The translations under genes were made by a program, and so were the position numbers. The notes beneath the pieces were generated by a model that saw only the letters and a list, made by a program, of their open reading frames with translations, did no database searches and was not told the DNA's origin. From Sodalinema lacuna_A (GTDB lineage: Bacteria > Cyanobacteriota > Cyanobacteriia > Cyanobacteriales > Geitlerinemataceae), in NCBI GenBank assembly GCA_900149785.2, contig FSSI02000016.1, positions 1 through 64,000 on the forward strand: DNA of 64,000 nucleotides, in the 5' to 3' direction. Within the stretch, counting starts at the first letter, position 1, and each line of letters opens with the position of its first letter. Shown here one piece after another: positions 7,705-15,429 of this stretch.

Positions 7705-8509
7705 CGGATTGAGCAAAGTCGATAAAGGCTTGGGCCGCGTCTGAGGGATTGTCTGAGGTAATGAGGGAGAGCGATCGCGCCAGAGGAAAGGTTCCATTCG
7801 CCACATTCTCGGCTGAGGCCGCTACCCCCTGAATGGGGAGGAGGCGGATAGGTTCTCCTTGTTCCACACCCGCCTGGGCCGTACCGATGGAAATGTAGCC
7901 GATGGCTTGTGGGTTCCCGGCGACGGTTTTCAGGCCTTGGGTGTTGTCACCAATGACAATGTCAGCATCAATCTCCCCAGAATCGAGATCGAAGTAGTCT
8001 AGGAATACATCGAGGGTGGCCCGGCCATCGGCTTTATTGACCACGACAATTGAGGCATCCTCACCGCCGACTTCTTGCCAGTTGTCAATTTCGCCGGTAT
8101 AGATGTCTGCAATTTCAGCATCCGTCAGGGATGTGATGGGGTTGGCTTCATGCAAAATGACGGTGATGCCATCGCGGGCAATGATATGGGCCGTTAAGTC
8201 CTGCTCATCGGCGGTTAAGTCTCGCGAGGCCATACCGATATCGGCAACCCCTGAGCGAGCATCGGCAATTCCCCGTGAGGACCCCCCGGTTTGCACGTCA
8301 ACTTGTATATCAGACTGTTGGGACTCGTAGCGTTGCCCAAGTTCGCTGGCTAGGGGGGCGACGGTACTAGACCCCGTTAAGACTAAGGTTTCCGTGGTGT
8401 TGGAGGGGGTGCAGCTAACTAACAGGCCCGTTAATGTACCTCGTAGCATTCGTTTGAATAGGGTCTTGCCTAGACGCTGCTGGCGAACAGGTGTCATGAA
8501 AGGGGACAT
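7655..8509 (-). CDS. pstS: Phosphate-binding periplasmic lipoprotein PstS
   Basis: Substrate-binding protein of the phosphate importer, 284 residues. The N-terminus has basic residues, a hydrophobic core and a lipobox LLVSC with Cys33, so it is probably a lipoprotein. The mature part shows GSSTVAPLASELG and the phosphate-binding TGGSSRGIADARSGVADIGMASR, both typical of PstS-like family 12 binding proteins. It is the first gene of pstSCAB. A tandem box and a -10-like element lie 110-150 bp upstream (8618-8660) and may make the operon phosphate-responsive. Confidence 0.92.
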   Translation of the reverse strand: MSPFMTPVRQQRLGKTLFKRMLRGTLTGLLVSCTPSNTTETLVLTGSSTVAPLASELGQRYESQQSDIQVDVQTGGSSRGIADARSGVADIGMASRDLTADEQDLTAHIIARDGITVILHEANPITSLTDAEIADIYTGEIDNWQEVGGEDASIVVVNKADGRATLDVFLDYFDLDSGEIDADIVIGDNTQGLKTVAGNPQAIGYISIGTAQAGVEQGEPIRLLPIQGVAASAENVANGTFPLARSLSLITSDNPSDAAQAFIDFAQSDAVHDLIEAQNVVPVQ

Positions 8510-8617
8510 AAGCGAACGGAAATGGGACAGATAGCAATGTGACCTGGCAAGAGTACGTGTCAGCTATGACAATGGTTTGATCTGCACCTGAGAAAACCAA
8601 TTCTACGGAAACTGTCG

Positions 8618-8660
8618 TATAAAATATGTAGAAGCCTTTAAGTACTTTCTTTAAGTACTT
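8618..8660 (-). promoter_or_regulatory. Tandem box and -10 element upstream of pstS
   Basis: Two exact 12-bp copies of CTTTAAGTACTT (8636-8647 and 8649-8660) lie in tandem. Read toward pstS each is AAGTACTTAAAG. Thirteen bases downstream in that direction is a -10-like TTATAC (complement of 8617-8622). This geometry resembles a response-regulator site replacing the -35 box. Cyanobacterial SphR/Pho boxes are CTTAACCT-type repeats spaced 11 bp, so the match is only partial (CTTAA). It also lies 46 bp before the divergent L,D-transpeptidase gene and could regulate that. Confidence 0.45.
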
Positions 8661-8705
8661 CAAAGATTCACACCTGAGACTTCAGTGAGGAGAACGAGAT
8701 CCACT

Positions 8706-9341
8706 ATGACCCCACAGCGAACTGTTAACTATCTGTCTAAATGGCTCGGTACCATCGCATCGGGTGCCGCGGCTATGGTCTTCCTCAGTCCGGGGATGGC
8801 GATCGCTCAAGATGAGATCGCCTATCGTCTCCGCGTCAATCCTAATCTCCAAGTTCCTCCCCTCGGTGAACCTGGGGAGTTTTTGCCCGGTGGCGATGTG
8901 GTTCCCCCTGAACTCCCCGGTGATCCTGACGCTCAACCCGATCGCATTGGTAAACCCAACTCACGGATTGAACTGCGGTTGAGTGAACGTCGGGTGTATC
9001 TGTATGAGGATGATGAGGTCGTCGCTAGTTATCCTGTGGCGGTTGGTAAACCTGGCTGGGAAACGCCGGTGGGCGAGTTTCAGGTCACCAATATGGCGTT
9101 AGATCCGGTGTGGGAAAATCCCTGGACGGGTGAGTTGGTTCCACCTGGACCCAATAGTCCCATTGGCCCGGCGGTGATTGTTTTCTATGAGGGAAATGAT
9201 TGGATTGCTTTTCATGGAACTCCCAATGAGGAGTTGATTGGCCAGGCGGTGTCTCATGGTTGTGTGCGGATGCGGAATGATGACATTCTGGCGATGTATG
9301 AACAGGTGAACCCTGGAACGCCTGTGGTGGTTTCTCAATAG
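8706..9341 (+). CDS. L,D-transpeptidase (YkuD domain), exported
   Basis: A 211-residue exported enzyme. A signal peptide ends in the usual AIA-Q motif near residue 35. A YkuD fold follows, with the catalytic signature HG...SHGCVRM and active-site Cys at about 186. L,D-transpeptidases make 3-3 peptidoglycan cross-links or anchor proteins in the periplasm. The ATG at 8706 follows an AGGAGA site; an in-frame GTG at 8685 is less likely. It is divergent from pstS. Downstream heptad repeats and then a terminator at 9516-9542 follow. Confidence 0.9.
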   Translation: MTPQRTVNYLSKWLGTIASGAAAMVFLSPGMAIAQDEIAYRLRVNPNLQVPPLGEPGEFLPGGDVVPPELPGDPDAQPDRIGKPNSRIELRLSERRVYLYEDDEVVASYPVAVGKPGWETPVGEFQVTNMALDPVWENPWTGELVPPGPNSPIGPAVIVFYEGNDWIAFHGTPNEELIGQAVSHGCVRMRNDDILAMYEQVNPGTPVVVSQ

Positions 9342-9350
9342 GGAAGAAGA

Positions 9351-9415
9351 GGCAAGAGGCAAGAGGCAAGAGGCAAAAGAAGGGAACAGGGAACAGGGAA
9401 CAGGGAACAGGGAAT
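9351..9415. repeat. Heptad tandem repeats (GGCAAGA)n then (GGGAACA)n
   Basis: About four GGCAAGA units (9351-9377) and then four to five GGGAACA units, in the same order as at 1719-1807. The block lies directly after the L,D-transpeptidase stop codon. Confidence 0.9.
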
Positions 9416-9512
9416 ATTTGAGATCTCTGGCCTCTACTTTGGCTTTCTGTGACTTACGACATTTTGAGTGACCTGTTGCTTGCTCTGTTTTGCTTGCTCT
9501 GTTAACGGTTTT

Positions 9513-10808
9513 CTACCCCGAGGCGAAGACCTCGGGGTTTTTGGGGTTGGGGAGAGTTTCCCCCTGGTCAATGGCTGCGAGAAGTAGCCAGCCGAGGGTG
9601 TTGATGCGGGCATCGAAGAGGGTGACGTCGATGAGATGAAAGAGGGTTGTGGCGGCAAAGGCCAGCAGTAGCATTAGGGGGATAAGATGGGTCTGAGTTC
9701 TTAGAGGTTGGAGGGGGTTGAGGTGGTTGACACCGCGATAACACACCCAGCCTACGCTGAGATAGAGAAGTAGGGTGGCGGGGATGCCGGTTTCGGCTAA
9801 CAGCATCAGAGGCAGGTTATGGGGATGTCCGAGCCATTGTCCACTGTGGTCTTGGTAGAGTTGGGAAAAGTGACGCAGTCCCCAACCCCAGATGGGGCGA
9901 TCGCCGCTTAAGTCCCAGGCAAATTGCCATTGGGTAATGCGTAAGGTTTCAATGGGGCGATTGGGGTAGAGGTCATCGTTGAGACGCGCCCAGATGGCTC
10001 TCGGAACGATTTGCTGTAGGGGGGATTGGAGAGGGGTGGGACCAAAGGCAGCCCCGAGGATCAGGGCGGCTATGGCCGCAACGGCAGCGATGAGCCAACG
10101 CCAGCCTAGGAGTACAGCGTAGGTGAGGGCGATCGCGATCGCAACGGCCCAACCGTTGCGGGAGGAGGTGGCGAATAGGACGAGGCTGTTGGCTAAGACT
10201 AACCCTCCCCAACCCCAGATGGCCCGGGGCCAGGGACGATTGGCGGGACGGGTTCGCCAGGCTTGAACGGTGAGGCCAACACTGAGGGTCCAGGCAATGA
10301 CGCTGAAGTTAGCTAGGGGGTTGGCGTAGCCGAAGACGGACGACATACGACCTGGGGGAGTTCCACCGGCTTCGAGTTGCCAAGAGATGAGCCAACCCCA
10401 GTGAATGGGACCATGCCAACCGAGGTACTGTTGGCCAAGGCCGATGAGGGCGACGGGGAGAGAGGAGAGGGCGATCGCTTCGGTGAGTTGTTGTCGTTGT
10501 TGGGGTTGCTGAATGAGGGAACGACTGGCGATGAAGATAGCGATGAAGGGCAGAAAATTGGCTAATCCGAGGAGGGCCGTTGAGGTATCTTCGGATTGTA
10601 GGGCTGAGATGAGGAGGAGTAGGGAGAGTAGGGCCAAACTCCAGGTGAGAGGCTGTTGCAGGTGCGATCGCCCCTCCCGCCACCAGGACCAGCTACAAAC
10701 AGCGATGATGGCTAGTCCTCCCAATAGGGGACTCAAGGGAAGCACTAGCACTGCTGCGCACATTAGCCGCCAAGGGATGTTCTTTTGTGTATCTAGCCTC
10801 ATCGCCAT
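9513..10808 (-). CDS. O-antigen ligase/polymerase-like membrane protein
   Basis: A 431-residue polytopic membrane protein with about 10-12 hydrophobic segments. A large soluble loop (about residues 250-330) holds the family's conserved HPHNLPLMLLAETGIP stretch near the C-terminal end, which places it in the Wzy_C/O-antigen ligase superfamily. Members join or polymerise lipid-linked glycans at the periplasmic face. No glycan genes adjoin it directly, but glycosyltransferases lie 1-5 kb away. Whether it is a ligase or a polymerase cannot be told from sequence. Confidence 0.85.
   Translation of the reverse strand: MAMRLDTQKNIPWRLMCAAVLVLPLSPLLGGLAIIAVCSWSWWREGRSHLQQPLTWSLALLSLLLLISALQSEDTSTALLGLANFLPFIAIFIASRSLIQQPQQRQQLTEAIALSSLPVALIGLGQQYLGWHGPIHWGWLISWQLEAGGTPPGRMSSVFGYANPLANFSVIAWTLSVGLTVQAWRTRPANRPWPRAIWGWGGLVLANSLVLFATSSRNGWAVAIAIALTYAVLLGWRWLIAAVAAIAALILGAAFGPTPLQSPLQQIVPRAIWARLNDDLYPNRPIETLRITQWQFAWDLSGDRPIWGWGLRHFSQLYQDHSGQWLGHPHNLPLMLLAETGIPATLLLYLSVGWVCYRGVNHLNPLQPLRTQTHLIPLMLLLAFAATTLFHLIDVTLFDARINTLGWLLLAAIDQGETLPNPKNPEVFASG
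9516..9542 (+). terminator. Rho-independent terminator
   Basis: An 8-bp stem, CCCCGAGG (9516-9523) and CCTCGGGG (9530-9537), with a 6-nt loop, is followed by five T. It would end transcripts from the L,D-transpeptidase side. It overlaps the last coding bases of the convergent O-antigen ligase-like gene: that stop is at 9513-9515, so the stem encodes its last residues (NPEVFASG). Confidence 0.85.
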
Positions 10809-10829
10809 GCGTCAACGGTTAATGGTTAA

Positions 10830-10884
10830 TACGTCACATCTATATGTCACGTCTAATACGTCACGTCTAATACGTCACGTCTAA
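10830..10884. repeat. 14-bp tandem repeat TACGTCACGTCTAA
   Basis: Four tandem units: 10830-10842 (13 bp, diverged), 10843-10856 (TATGTCACGTCTAA), and two exact copies at 10857-10870 and 10871-10884. The last unit supplies the TAG stop codon of gloB (10881-10883). It lies in the 72 bp between gloB and the O-antigen ligase-like gene, both on the minus strand. Confidence 0.9.
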
Positions 10885-11654
10885 AAGTTATCTTTTCGTC
10901 CCCGTAACCGGGCAAAGGTTTGTACGGAATCGTGACTTTGAACGGTCTGTTGTAGGCTGGGATGGTCCCAACGGAGAAAGGGATTGGTTTGTTTTTCCAG
11001 GCTGATGAGGGAGGGAACCGTGGGTTCGTGACGCGATCGCGCGGCTTGAACCTCTGCGAATCGTTGCTGAAGGGCGGGATTCTCGCGATCAACGGTTAGG
11101 GCAAATTGGAGATTTTTAAGGGTATATTCATGGGCGCACCAGATGCGGGTGTTTTCGGGGAGATTCCGTAATTTGTCCAGGGAGGTGACCATTTGGGCTG
11201 GGGTTCCTTCAAAGAGTCGCCCACAGCCGCCGACAAAGAGGGTATCGCCGCAAAAGAGTTCGCCGCGATCGTCGGGATGGGTGGGGGGGAAGTAATAGGC
11301 GATATGGCCGCGAGTATGGCCGGGAACGAAATAGATTTGGGCGGTTCGTCCGGCAAAGGAGACGCGATCGCCTTCCTCTAGGAAGACGGACTGGCCTGGG
11401 ATGCGCCCTTTATCTTCTCGTCCACCATAGATGGTCAGGTCGGGAAAGGCCTGTTGCAGGGATGGGTTCCCGCCGACATGATCGGCATGGTGATGGGTGT
11501 TGAAGATGGTGGTGAGGGTTGCGTTGAGTTGCTGGAGTTTGTCTAAGACGGGGGCGGCTTCGGCGGGATCGACAACGGCGGCCACCTGACGGGGGCGATC
11601 GTACAAGAGGAAGATATAGTTGTCGGATAGGGCGGGAAGTCGATAAATCTCCAT
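10881..11654 (-). CDS. gloB: Hydroxyacylglutathione hydrolase (glyoxalase II)
   Basis: A zinc metallo-beta-lactamase-fold thioesterase that hydrolyses S-D-lactoylglutathione in methylglyoxal detoxification. The 257-residue chain has the metal-binding THHHADHVGGN, the second metal ligand in FVPGHTRGHIAYY, the bridging Asp in GELFCGDTLFVGGCGRLFEG and the C-terminal CAHEYTLKNLQFA. Length matches bacterial GloB. Start is the ATG at 11652-11654. It is upstream of the O-antigen ligase-like gene on the same strand but separated by a tandem repeat. Confidence 0.95.
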   Translation of the reverse strand: MEIYRLPALSDNYIFLLYDRPRQVAAVVDPAEAAPVLDKLQQLNATLTTIFNTHHHADHVGGNPSLQQAFPDLTIYGGREDKGRIPGQSVFLEEGDRVSFAGRTAQIYFVPGHTRGHIAYYFPPTHPDDRGELFCGDTLFVGGCGRLFEGTPAQMVTSLDKLRNLPENTRIWCAHEYTLKNLQFALTVDRENPALQQRFAEVQAARSRHEPTVPSLISLEKQTNPFLRWDHPSLQQTVQSHDSVQTFARLRGRKDNF

Positions 11655-11694
11655 AGTCAGGGTGAGATATGAGTTGGGGCGATGAATTTGACTT

Positions 11695-11733
11695 AACTTG
11701 AGTTAACCTAACATGAGTTAACCTAATATGAGT
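11695..11733. repeat. 15-bp tandem repeat AAC(A/T)TGAGTTAACCT
   Basis: Units at 11695-11709 and 11710-11724 differ at one base. A third partial unit (AATATGAGT) is at 11725-11733. It lies in the divergent region between gloB and the small gene at 11765. The internal GTTAACCT resembles cyanobacterial Pho-box half-sites (CTTAACCT), but the 15-bp spacing differs from the usual 11 bp. It could be an operator or a neutral duplication. Confidence 0.85.
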
Positions 11734-11764
11734 GTCTCAAGAGGGATATCGGCAGGGGTAAATT

Positions 11765-11974
11765 ATGGGTCAAGCTTTGCAGGGAAAGACAATTGGCTAT
11801 TGGCGATCGCTGATTGAGTCATGTTTAGATAATCATGTGATTAGCCATCAGGATTACTTGAAGTTAACGTGCTTACTCTTGTCCGGTCAAGGGTTGTCTG
11901 CGGAAGATTATCAGCAAATTAACGCGATTTTTGATCGCATACAATTAGGACGAATTCATATTGTTTACACTTGA
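11765..11974 (+). CDS. Small conserved-looking protein of unknown function
   Basis: A 69-residue protein, soluble and mostly helical, with no recognisable motif. It runs from MGQALQGKTIGYW to a short C-terminal strand (LGRIHIVYT). ATG at 11765. It is preceded by a purine-poor leader and the 15-bp tandem repeat. Codon use fits the surroundings. It stands between gloB and a glycosyltransferase, with about 105 bp to the latter. No function can be assigned. Confidence 0.6.
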   Translation: MGQALQGKTIGYWRSLIESCLDNHVISHQDYLKLTCLLLSGQGLSAEDYQQINAIFDRIQLGRIHIVYT

Positions 11975-12079
11975 TTTTTGAGTTTTGGGGGTATATGGGA
12001 ACTCTCAGAAATCAAATCAACGAGTTTTGGATGCTGTTTGGGGATATAATTCAAAACAGAACTTGGATGGACTCGATTC

Positions 12080-13096
12080 ATGGGAATGGACGTCGATTTT
12101 GAGCGATCGCAGATCACACTCTCCATTATTATTCCGATTTATAATGAGGAAGATAACTTGGCTTGTCTGTTGAGGCGAGTCATGAAAAGCCTGAAAACCC
12201 CCAATTTGAGCTATGAAATTATTTGTGTCAATGATGGAAGTTGCGATAAAAGTCTGGAAAGACTCATTAGCTATCATCACAAAAATCCAGCTATAAAAAT
12301 TGTAAACTTATCCCGTAACTTCGGCAAGGATATTGCTCTCAGTGCCGGTTTAGATTTTGCTAGGGGGGCAGCGGTGATTCCCCTAGATGCGGATTTACAA
12401 GACCCTCCTGAACTTATTTCTGTCCTGGTGGCAAAGTGGCGAGAAGGCTATGATGTTGTCTATGGGACTCGTCGCGATCGTCATGGGGAAACTTGGTTAA
12501 AACGTTTTAGCGCCGCCCATTTTTATCGCTTGATTGGGCGAGTTAGCAAGGTTCCGATTCCCGAGGATACTGGCGACTTTCGCTTGATGGATCGACGGGT
12601 GGTGGAGGCTCTTAAACAACTTCCGGAACGGAACCGATTTATGAAAGGGTTATTTGCTTGGGTAGGCTATCGACAAATTGCGATTGATTATGATCGCGAT
12701 CCTCGCTATGCGGGCAAAAGTAAGTGGAACTACTGGAAACTCTGGAATTTTGCCCTCGATGGAATTGCGGCTTTTAGTTCGTTACCCTTGAAGGTTTGGA
12801 GTTATGTTGGACTGGTGATTTCCTCGATGGCTTTGGTCTATGCTATTTTTTTAGTGATTCGTACTCTAATTTTCGGAATTGATGTTCCCGGCTATGCCTC
12901 GCTGATGGTAGCGGTATTGTTTCTGGGTGGGATTCAGTTGATTAGTTTGGGGGTCATTGGTGAGTATTTAGGACGGGTTTATGAAGAGGTCAAAGGCCGT
13001 CCTTTATATTTGGTTCGGGATCTCTATGGTTTTGAAGATCCAGGACATAACGGCCAAGTCTCCCCGTTGAGTCAATCTGGGAGAGAGGGGTTATGA
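12080..13096 (+). CDS. Family 2 glycosyltransferase with C-terminal membrane anchor (GtrB/DPM1-like)
   Basis: A 338-residue polyprenyl-phosphate glycosyltransferase. The GT-A fold begins at LSIIIPIYNEEDNL, with the acceptor/metal motif IPLDADLQDPPE and DTGDFRLMDRRVV. The C-terminus has two membrane helices (about residues 235-300). This is the layout of GtrB/ArnC-like enzymes, which move a sugar from a nucleotide donor to undecaprenyl phosphate at the cytoplasmic face. It overlaps the next gene by ATGA, so the two are co-translated. The sugar cannot be read from the sequence. Confidence 0.9.
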   Translation: MGMDVDFERSQITLSIIIPIYNEEDNLACLLRRVMKSLKTPNLSYEIICVNDGSCDKSLERLISYHHKNPAIKIVNLSRNFGKDIALSAGLDFARGAAVIPLDADLQDPPELISVLVAKWREGYDVVYGTRRDRHGETWLKRFSAAHFYRLIGRVSKVPIPEDTGDFRLMDRRVVEALKQLPERNRFMKGLFAWVGYRQIAIDYDRDPRYAGKSKWNYWKLWNFALDGIAAFSSLPLKVWSYVGLVISSMALVYAIFLVIRTLIFGIDVPGYASLMVAVLFLGGIQLISLGVIGEYLGRVYEEVKGRPLYLVRDLYGFEDPGHNGQVSPLSQSGREGL

Positions 13097-13764
13097 GTCA
13101 ACCGCCCCGTGGGGGTACGCCGATTCACTGGCTGGTGTTGTGCATCGTGATCAGTGTTATGGCGATGTATGGTTTGAGGGAACTCGATCCTGAACAGGTG
13201 CGATCGGGGCTAGAGGGCGCCGGTTGGTGGGCGCCCCTGTTCTATTTAGTTCTGTATAGTCTAGGAACGCTGCTGTTGTTGCCTTCAACGCCTCTTAATT
13301 TAATGGGAGGCGCTTTGTTTGGAGTGGTTTTGGGAACGGTTTGGAGCAGTTTGGGGGCAATTTTGGCGGCAATGATTGCGTTTGGGTTGAGTCGAACGGT
13401 GGGGCGTGAGGCGATCGCCCGACGGATGGGCCAGGGTTGGCAGGCCTTGGATGCGGAACTCCAGCAGGGAGGGATGTTTTATTTGTTTGCGATTCGCCTG
13501 TTGCCGATTATTCCTTATGGTGTGGTTAATTTTGCGGCGGGGTTGAGTGGGATTGGCGTTCGGGACTATCTCGTCGGTACGTTACTCGGAACGGTTCCGG
13601 GAATCTTGCCGATTGTGATGTTGGGGAGTTCCGGACGTCAGGCCCTAGAAACGGGGGAGGTTTGGCCGGTGTTTGGGGCGTTAACCTTGACGGGGATGTT
13701 GGTGGTGGGGGCGACGGTTTATCGACGCCGACGGCGAGGGCCGAGAGAGGGTGATGGGTTTTGA
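13093..13764 (+). CDS. TVP38/TMEM64 (DedA-superfamily) membrane protein
   Basis: A 223-residue protein with five to six hydrophobic segments and the VTT-domain pattern: LYSLGTLLLLPSTPLNLMGGALFG, then a re-entrant region ending in IRLLPIIPYGVVNFAAGLSGI and a C-terminal helix. DedA/VTT proteins act in membrane lipid handling, and some are undecaprenyl-phosphate or phospholipid scramblases. The ATGA overlap with the upstream polyprenyl-phosphate glycosyltransferase would fit a role in moving a lipid carrier (inference). Confidence 0.88.
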   Translation: MSQPPRGGTPIHWLVLCIVISVMAMYGLRELDPEQVRSGLEGAGWWAPLFYLVLYSLGTLLLLPSTPLNLMGGALFGVVLGTVWSSLGAILAAMIAFGLSRTVGREAIARRMGQGWQALDAELQQGGMFYLFAIRLLPIIPYGVVNFAAGLSGIGVRDYLVGTLLGTVPGILPIVMLGSSGRQALETGEVWPVFGALTLTGMLVVGATVYRRRRRGPREGDGF

Positions 13765-14160
13765 GCTTCTCAGGACATTTGTGGAGATGGGCGATCGCAG
13801 GACTCGCAGCTTGGGAATGAGGCGATCGGCCCAGGCTTTCGGGTCTCATTTGAGGCTCCCACTCGCCGAAAGAGTGTGCTACCTTGGCATAAGCTAGGGG
13901 GGACTTGGGGGCAACTTGCTTGATCCTCGGCTGAGTCTGATGGTCCTAAGGTTCTGCTCAAGCTGGGGTTCCCTGTTCCTCTCGTAGATCATGATGAACG
14001 TGGTTACTGATGAGTTGACTGTCGTGGCAGGTTTTGTGATCCAACGTGACATTGTGGCGGTTAGCAAGACCCTTGGTAATCCGCCAACCGGCCTCGGTGG
14101 GGTAGCGTTGGGATATGCTTGTGATCAGTTTTTAAAGGGTCTTTGCTGTACTTCACCTTG
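13765..14160. other. 396-bp region without an assured gene
   Basis: It holds a possible 56-codon frame at 13991-14161 (listed separately) and otherwise nothing recognisable. GC is like the neighbours and HIP1 sites are present. No clear terminator stem followed by T residues was seen. Confidence 0.5.
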
Positions 14161-14161
14161 A
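13991..14161 (+). CDS. Possible small protein upstream of glycosyltransferase
   Basis: A 56-codon frame (start MMNVVTDELTV) whose TGA stop overlaps the ATG of the next gene (TGATG at 14159-14163). That arrangement is common in translational coupling. There is no clear ribosome-binding site and no recognisable motif, so it may be chance. Confidence 0.25.
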   Translation: MMNVVTDELTVVAGFVIQRDIVAVSKTLGNPPTGLGGVALGYACDQFLKGLCCTSP

Positions 14162-15378
14162 TGAGAACTGCTATGACTGTCAACGCTCGTGTGGCCTCGC
14201 CAAAGATTTCTATTTTAGTCAGTGATCTCTCGAAACAGGGGGCTGGACGTTGGGGTGGGGCGGTACGAACGTTTTTGTTGGCCCAGGCTCTTGAACGAAT
14301 TGGGGCCAGGGTCAAGATTTACGGATTTGTGTTTGGGGATGATCCGGGTGAACCGACGGTGAGTGAGGTTCCCATGATCACGGTTCCGGGTGAGTATTAT
14401 CCGGGGTTTATTGGGCGATCGCGGGCGTTGTTGAAGCAACTCGATGCTGATATTATTTATGCGCTGCGCCCGAAACCCACGACGCTGGGGCTGGCCTTGT
14501 GGCATAAACGCAATACGGGCTGTCAGGTTATTTTAGATATCGATGATTGGGAGTTAAGTTGGCATGGAGGCGATCGCTATCGCTATCGCCCTAGTCTTAA
14601 ACAATTGGCTCAGGATATCCTGAAACCTCGGGGGGCCTTGCGATATCCAGATCATCCCCTCTATCTGCGTTGGATGGAGTCTCGTGTCTGTGAGGCTGAT
14701 GCGATTACGGTTCATACTCAGTTTTTGCAAACTCGTTTTGGTGGTGTCAAAATTCCCAATGGCAAGGATACGGAGTTGTTTAATCCCCAGGCTTATGATC
14801 CGCAACTGAGCCGACAGGCGTATGGACTTTCAGATTATCGCATTTTGATGTTTCCAGGGGCACCTCGCCCGTATAAGGGGATTGAGGATGTTTTGCAAGC
14901 TCTCGATCGCCTTGATGATCCGACGCTACGGCTGGTGATTGTGGGCGGGAGTCCTTATGATGATTATGATCAGCAGTTGATGCAGCGATGGGGGCGTTGG
15001 ATTATTCAACTTCCACCCCAACCGGTGACTAAAATGCCATTTGTGGTGGCGGGGGCTGATATCATTGTGGTTCCTCAACGGGAAACTCCGGCGGCGTTGG
15101 CCCAGTTTCCTCTTAAGCTTACGGATGGTATGTCTATGGCAAAACCGATTCTAGCCACTCGGGTTGGGGATATTCCCGAAATTCTGCAAGATGCTGGGTA
15201 TTTAGTGGAACCGGAGGCCCCTGAGGCGATCGCCCAACAGATTCGTTGGATTCTGGATCATTTTCAGGACGCACAACAGCGGGGTGCGTCGGCACGACAG
15301 CGTTGTATTGAACATTATAGTATTGAGGCGATGTCGGGGTTACTCTCGGACGTGGTGCGATCGCTACAATTGTCCTGA
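14161..15378 (+). CDS. Family 4-type glycosyltransferase
   Basis: About 405 residues, GT-B fold. The C-terminal half has the donor-site pattern of GT4 enzymes: LMFPGAPRPYKGIEDVLQAL, IVVPQRETPAALAQFPLKLTDGMSMAKPILAT and IPEILQDAGYLVEPEAPEAIA. The N-terminal half is the acceptor domain. The ATG at 14161 is used; 14173 is possible. It is followed after 51 bp by an ABC exporter on the same strand, so the two probably share an operon for a glycan or glycolipid. Donor and acceptor are unknown. Confidence 0.88.
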   Translation: MRTAMTVNARVASPKISILVSDLSKQGAGRWGGAVRTFLLAQALERIGARVKIYGFVFGDDPGEPTVSEVPMITVPGEYYPGFIGRSRALLKQLDADIIYALRPKPTTLGLALWHKRNTGCQVILDIDDWELSWHGGDRYRYRPSLKQLAQDILKPRGALRYPDHPLYLRWMESRVCEADAITVHTQFLQTRFGGVKIPNGKDTELFNPQAYDPQLSRQAYGLSDYRILMFPGAPRPYKGIEDVLQALDRLDDPTLRLVIVGGSPYDDYDQQLMQRWGRWIIQLPPQPVTKMPFVVAGADIIVVPQRETPAALAQFPLKLTDGMSMAKPILATRVGDIPEILQDAGYLVEPEAPEAIAQQIRWILDHFQDAQQRGASARQRCIEHYSIEAMSGLLSDVVRSLQLS

Positions 15379-15429
15379 AATTTGTCAACAGTTTGTGTCG
15401 TCTTTAACGTCCACTTTGCTTTCGGTTTT

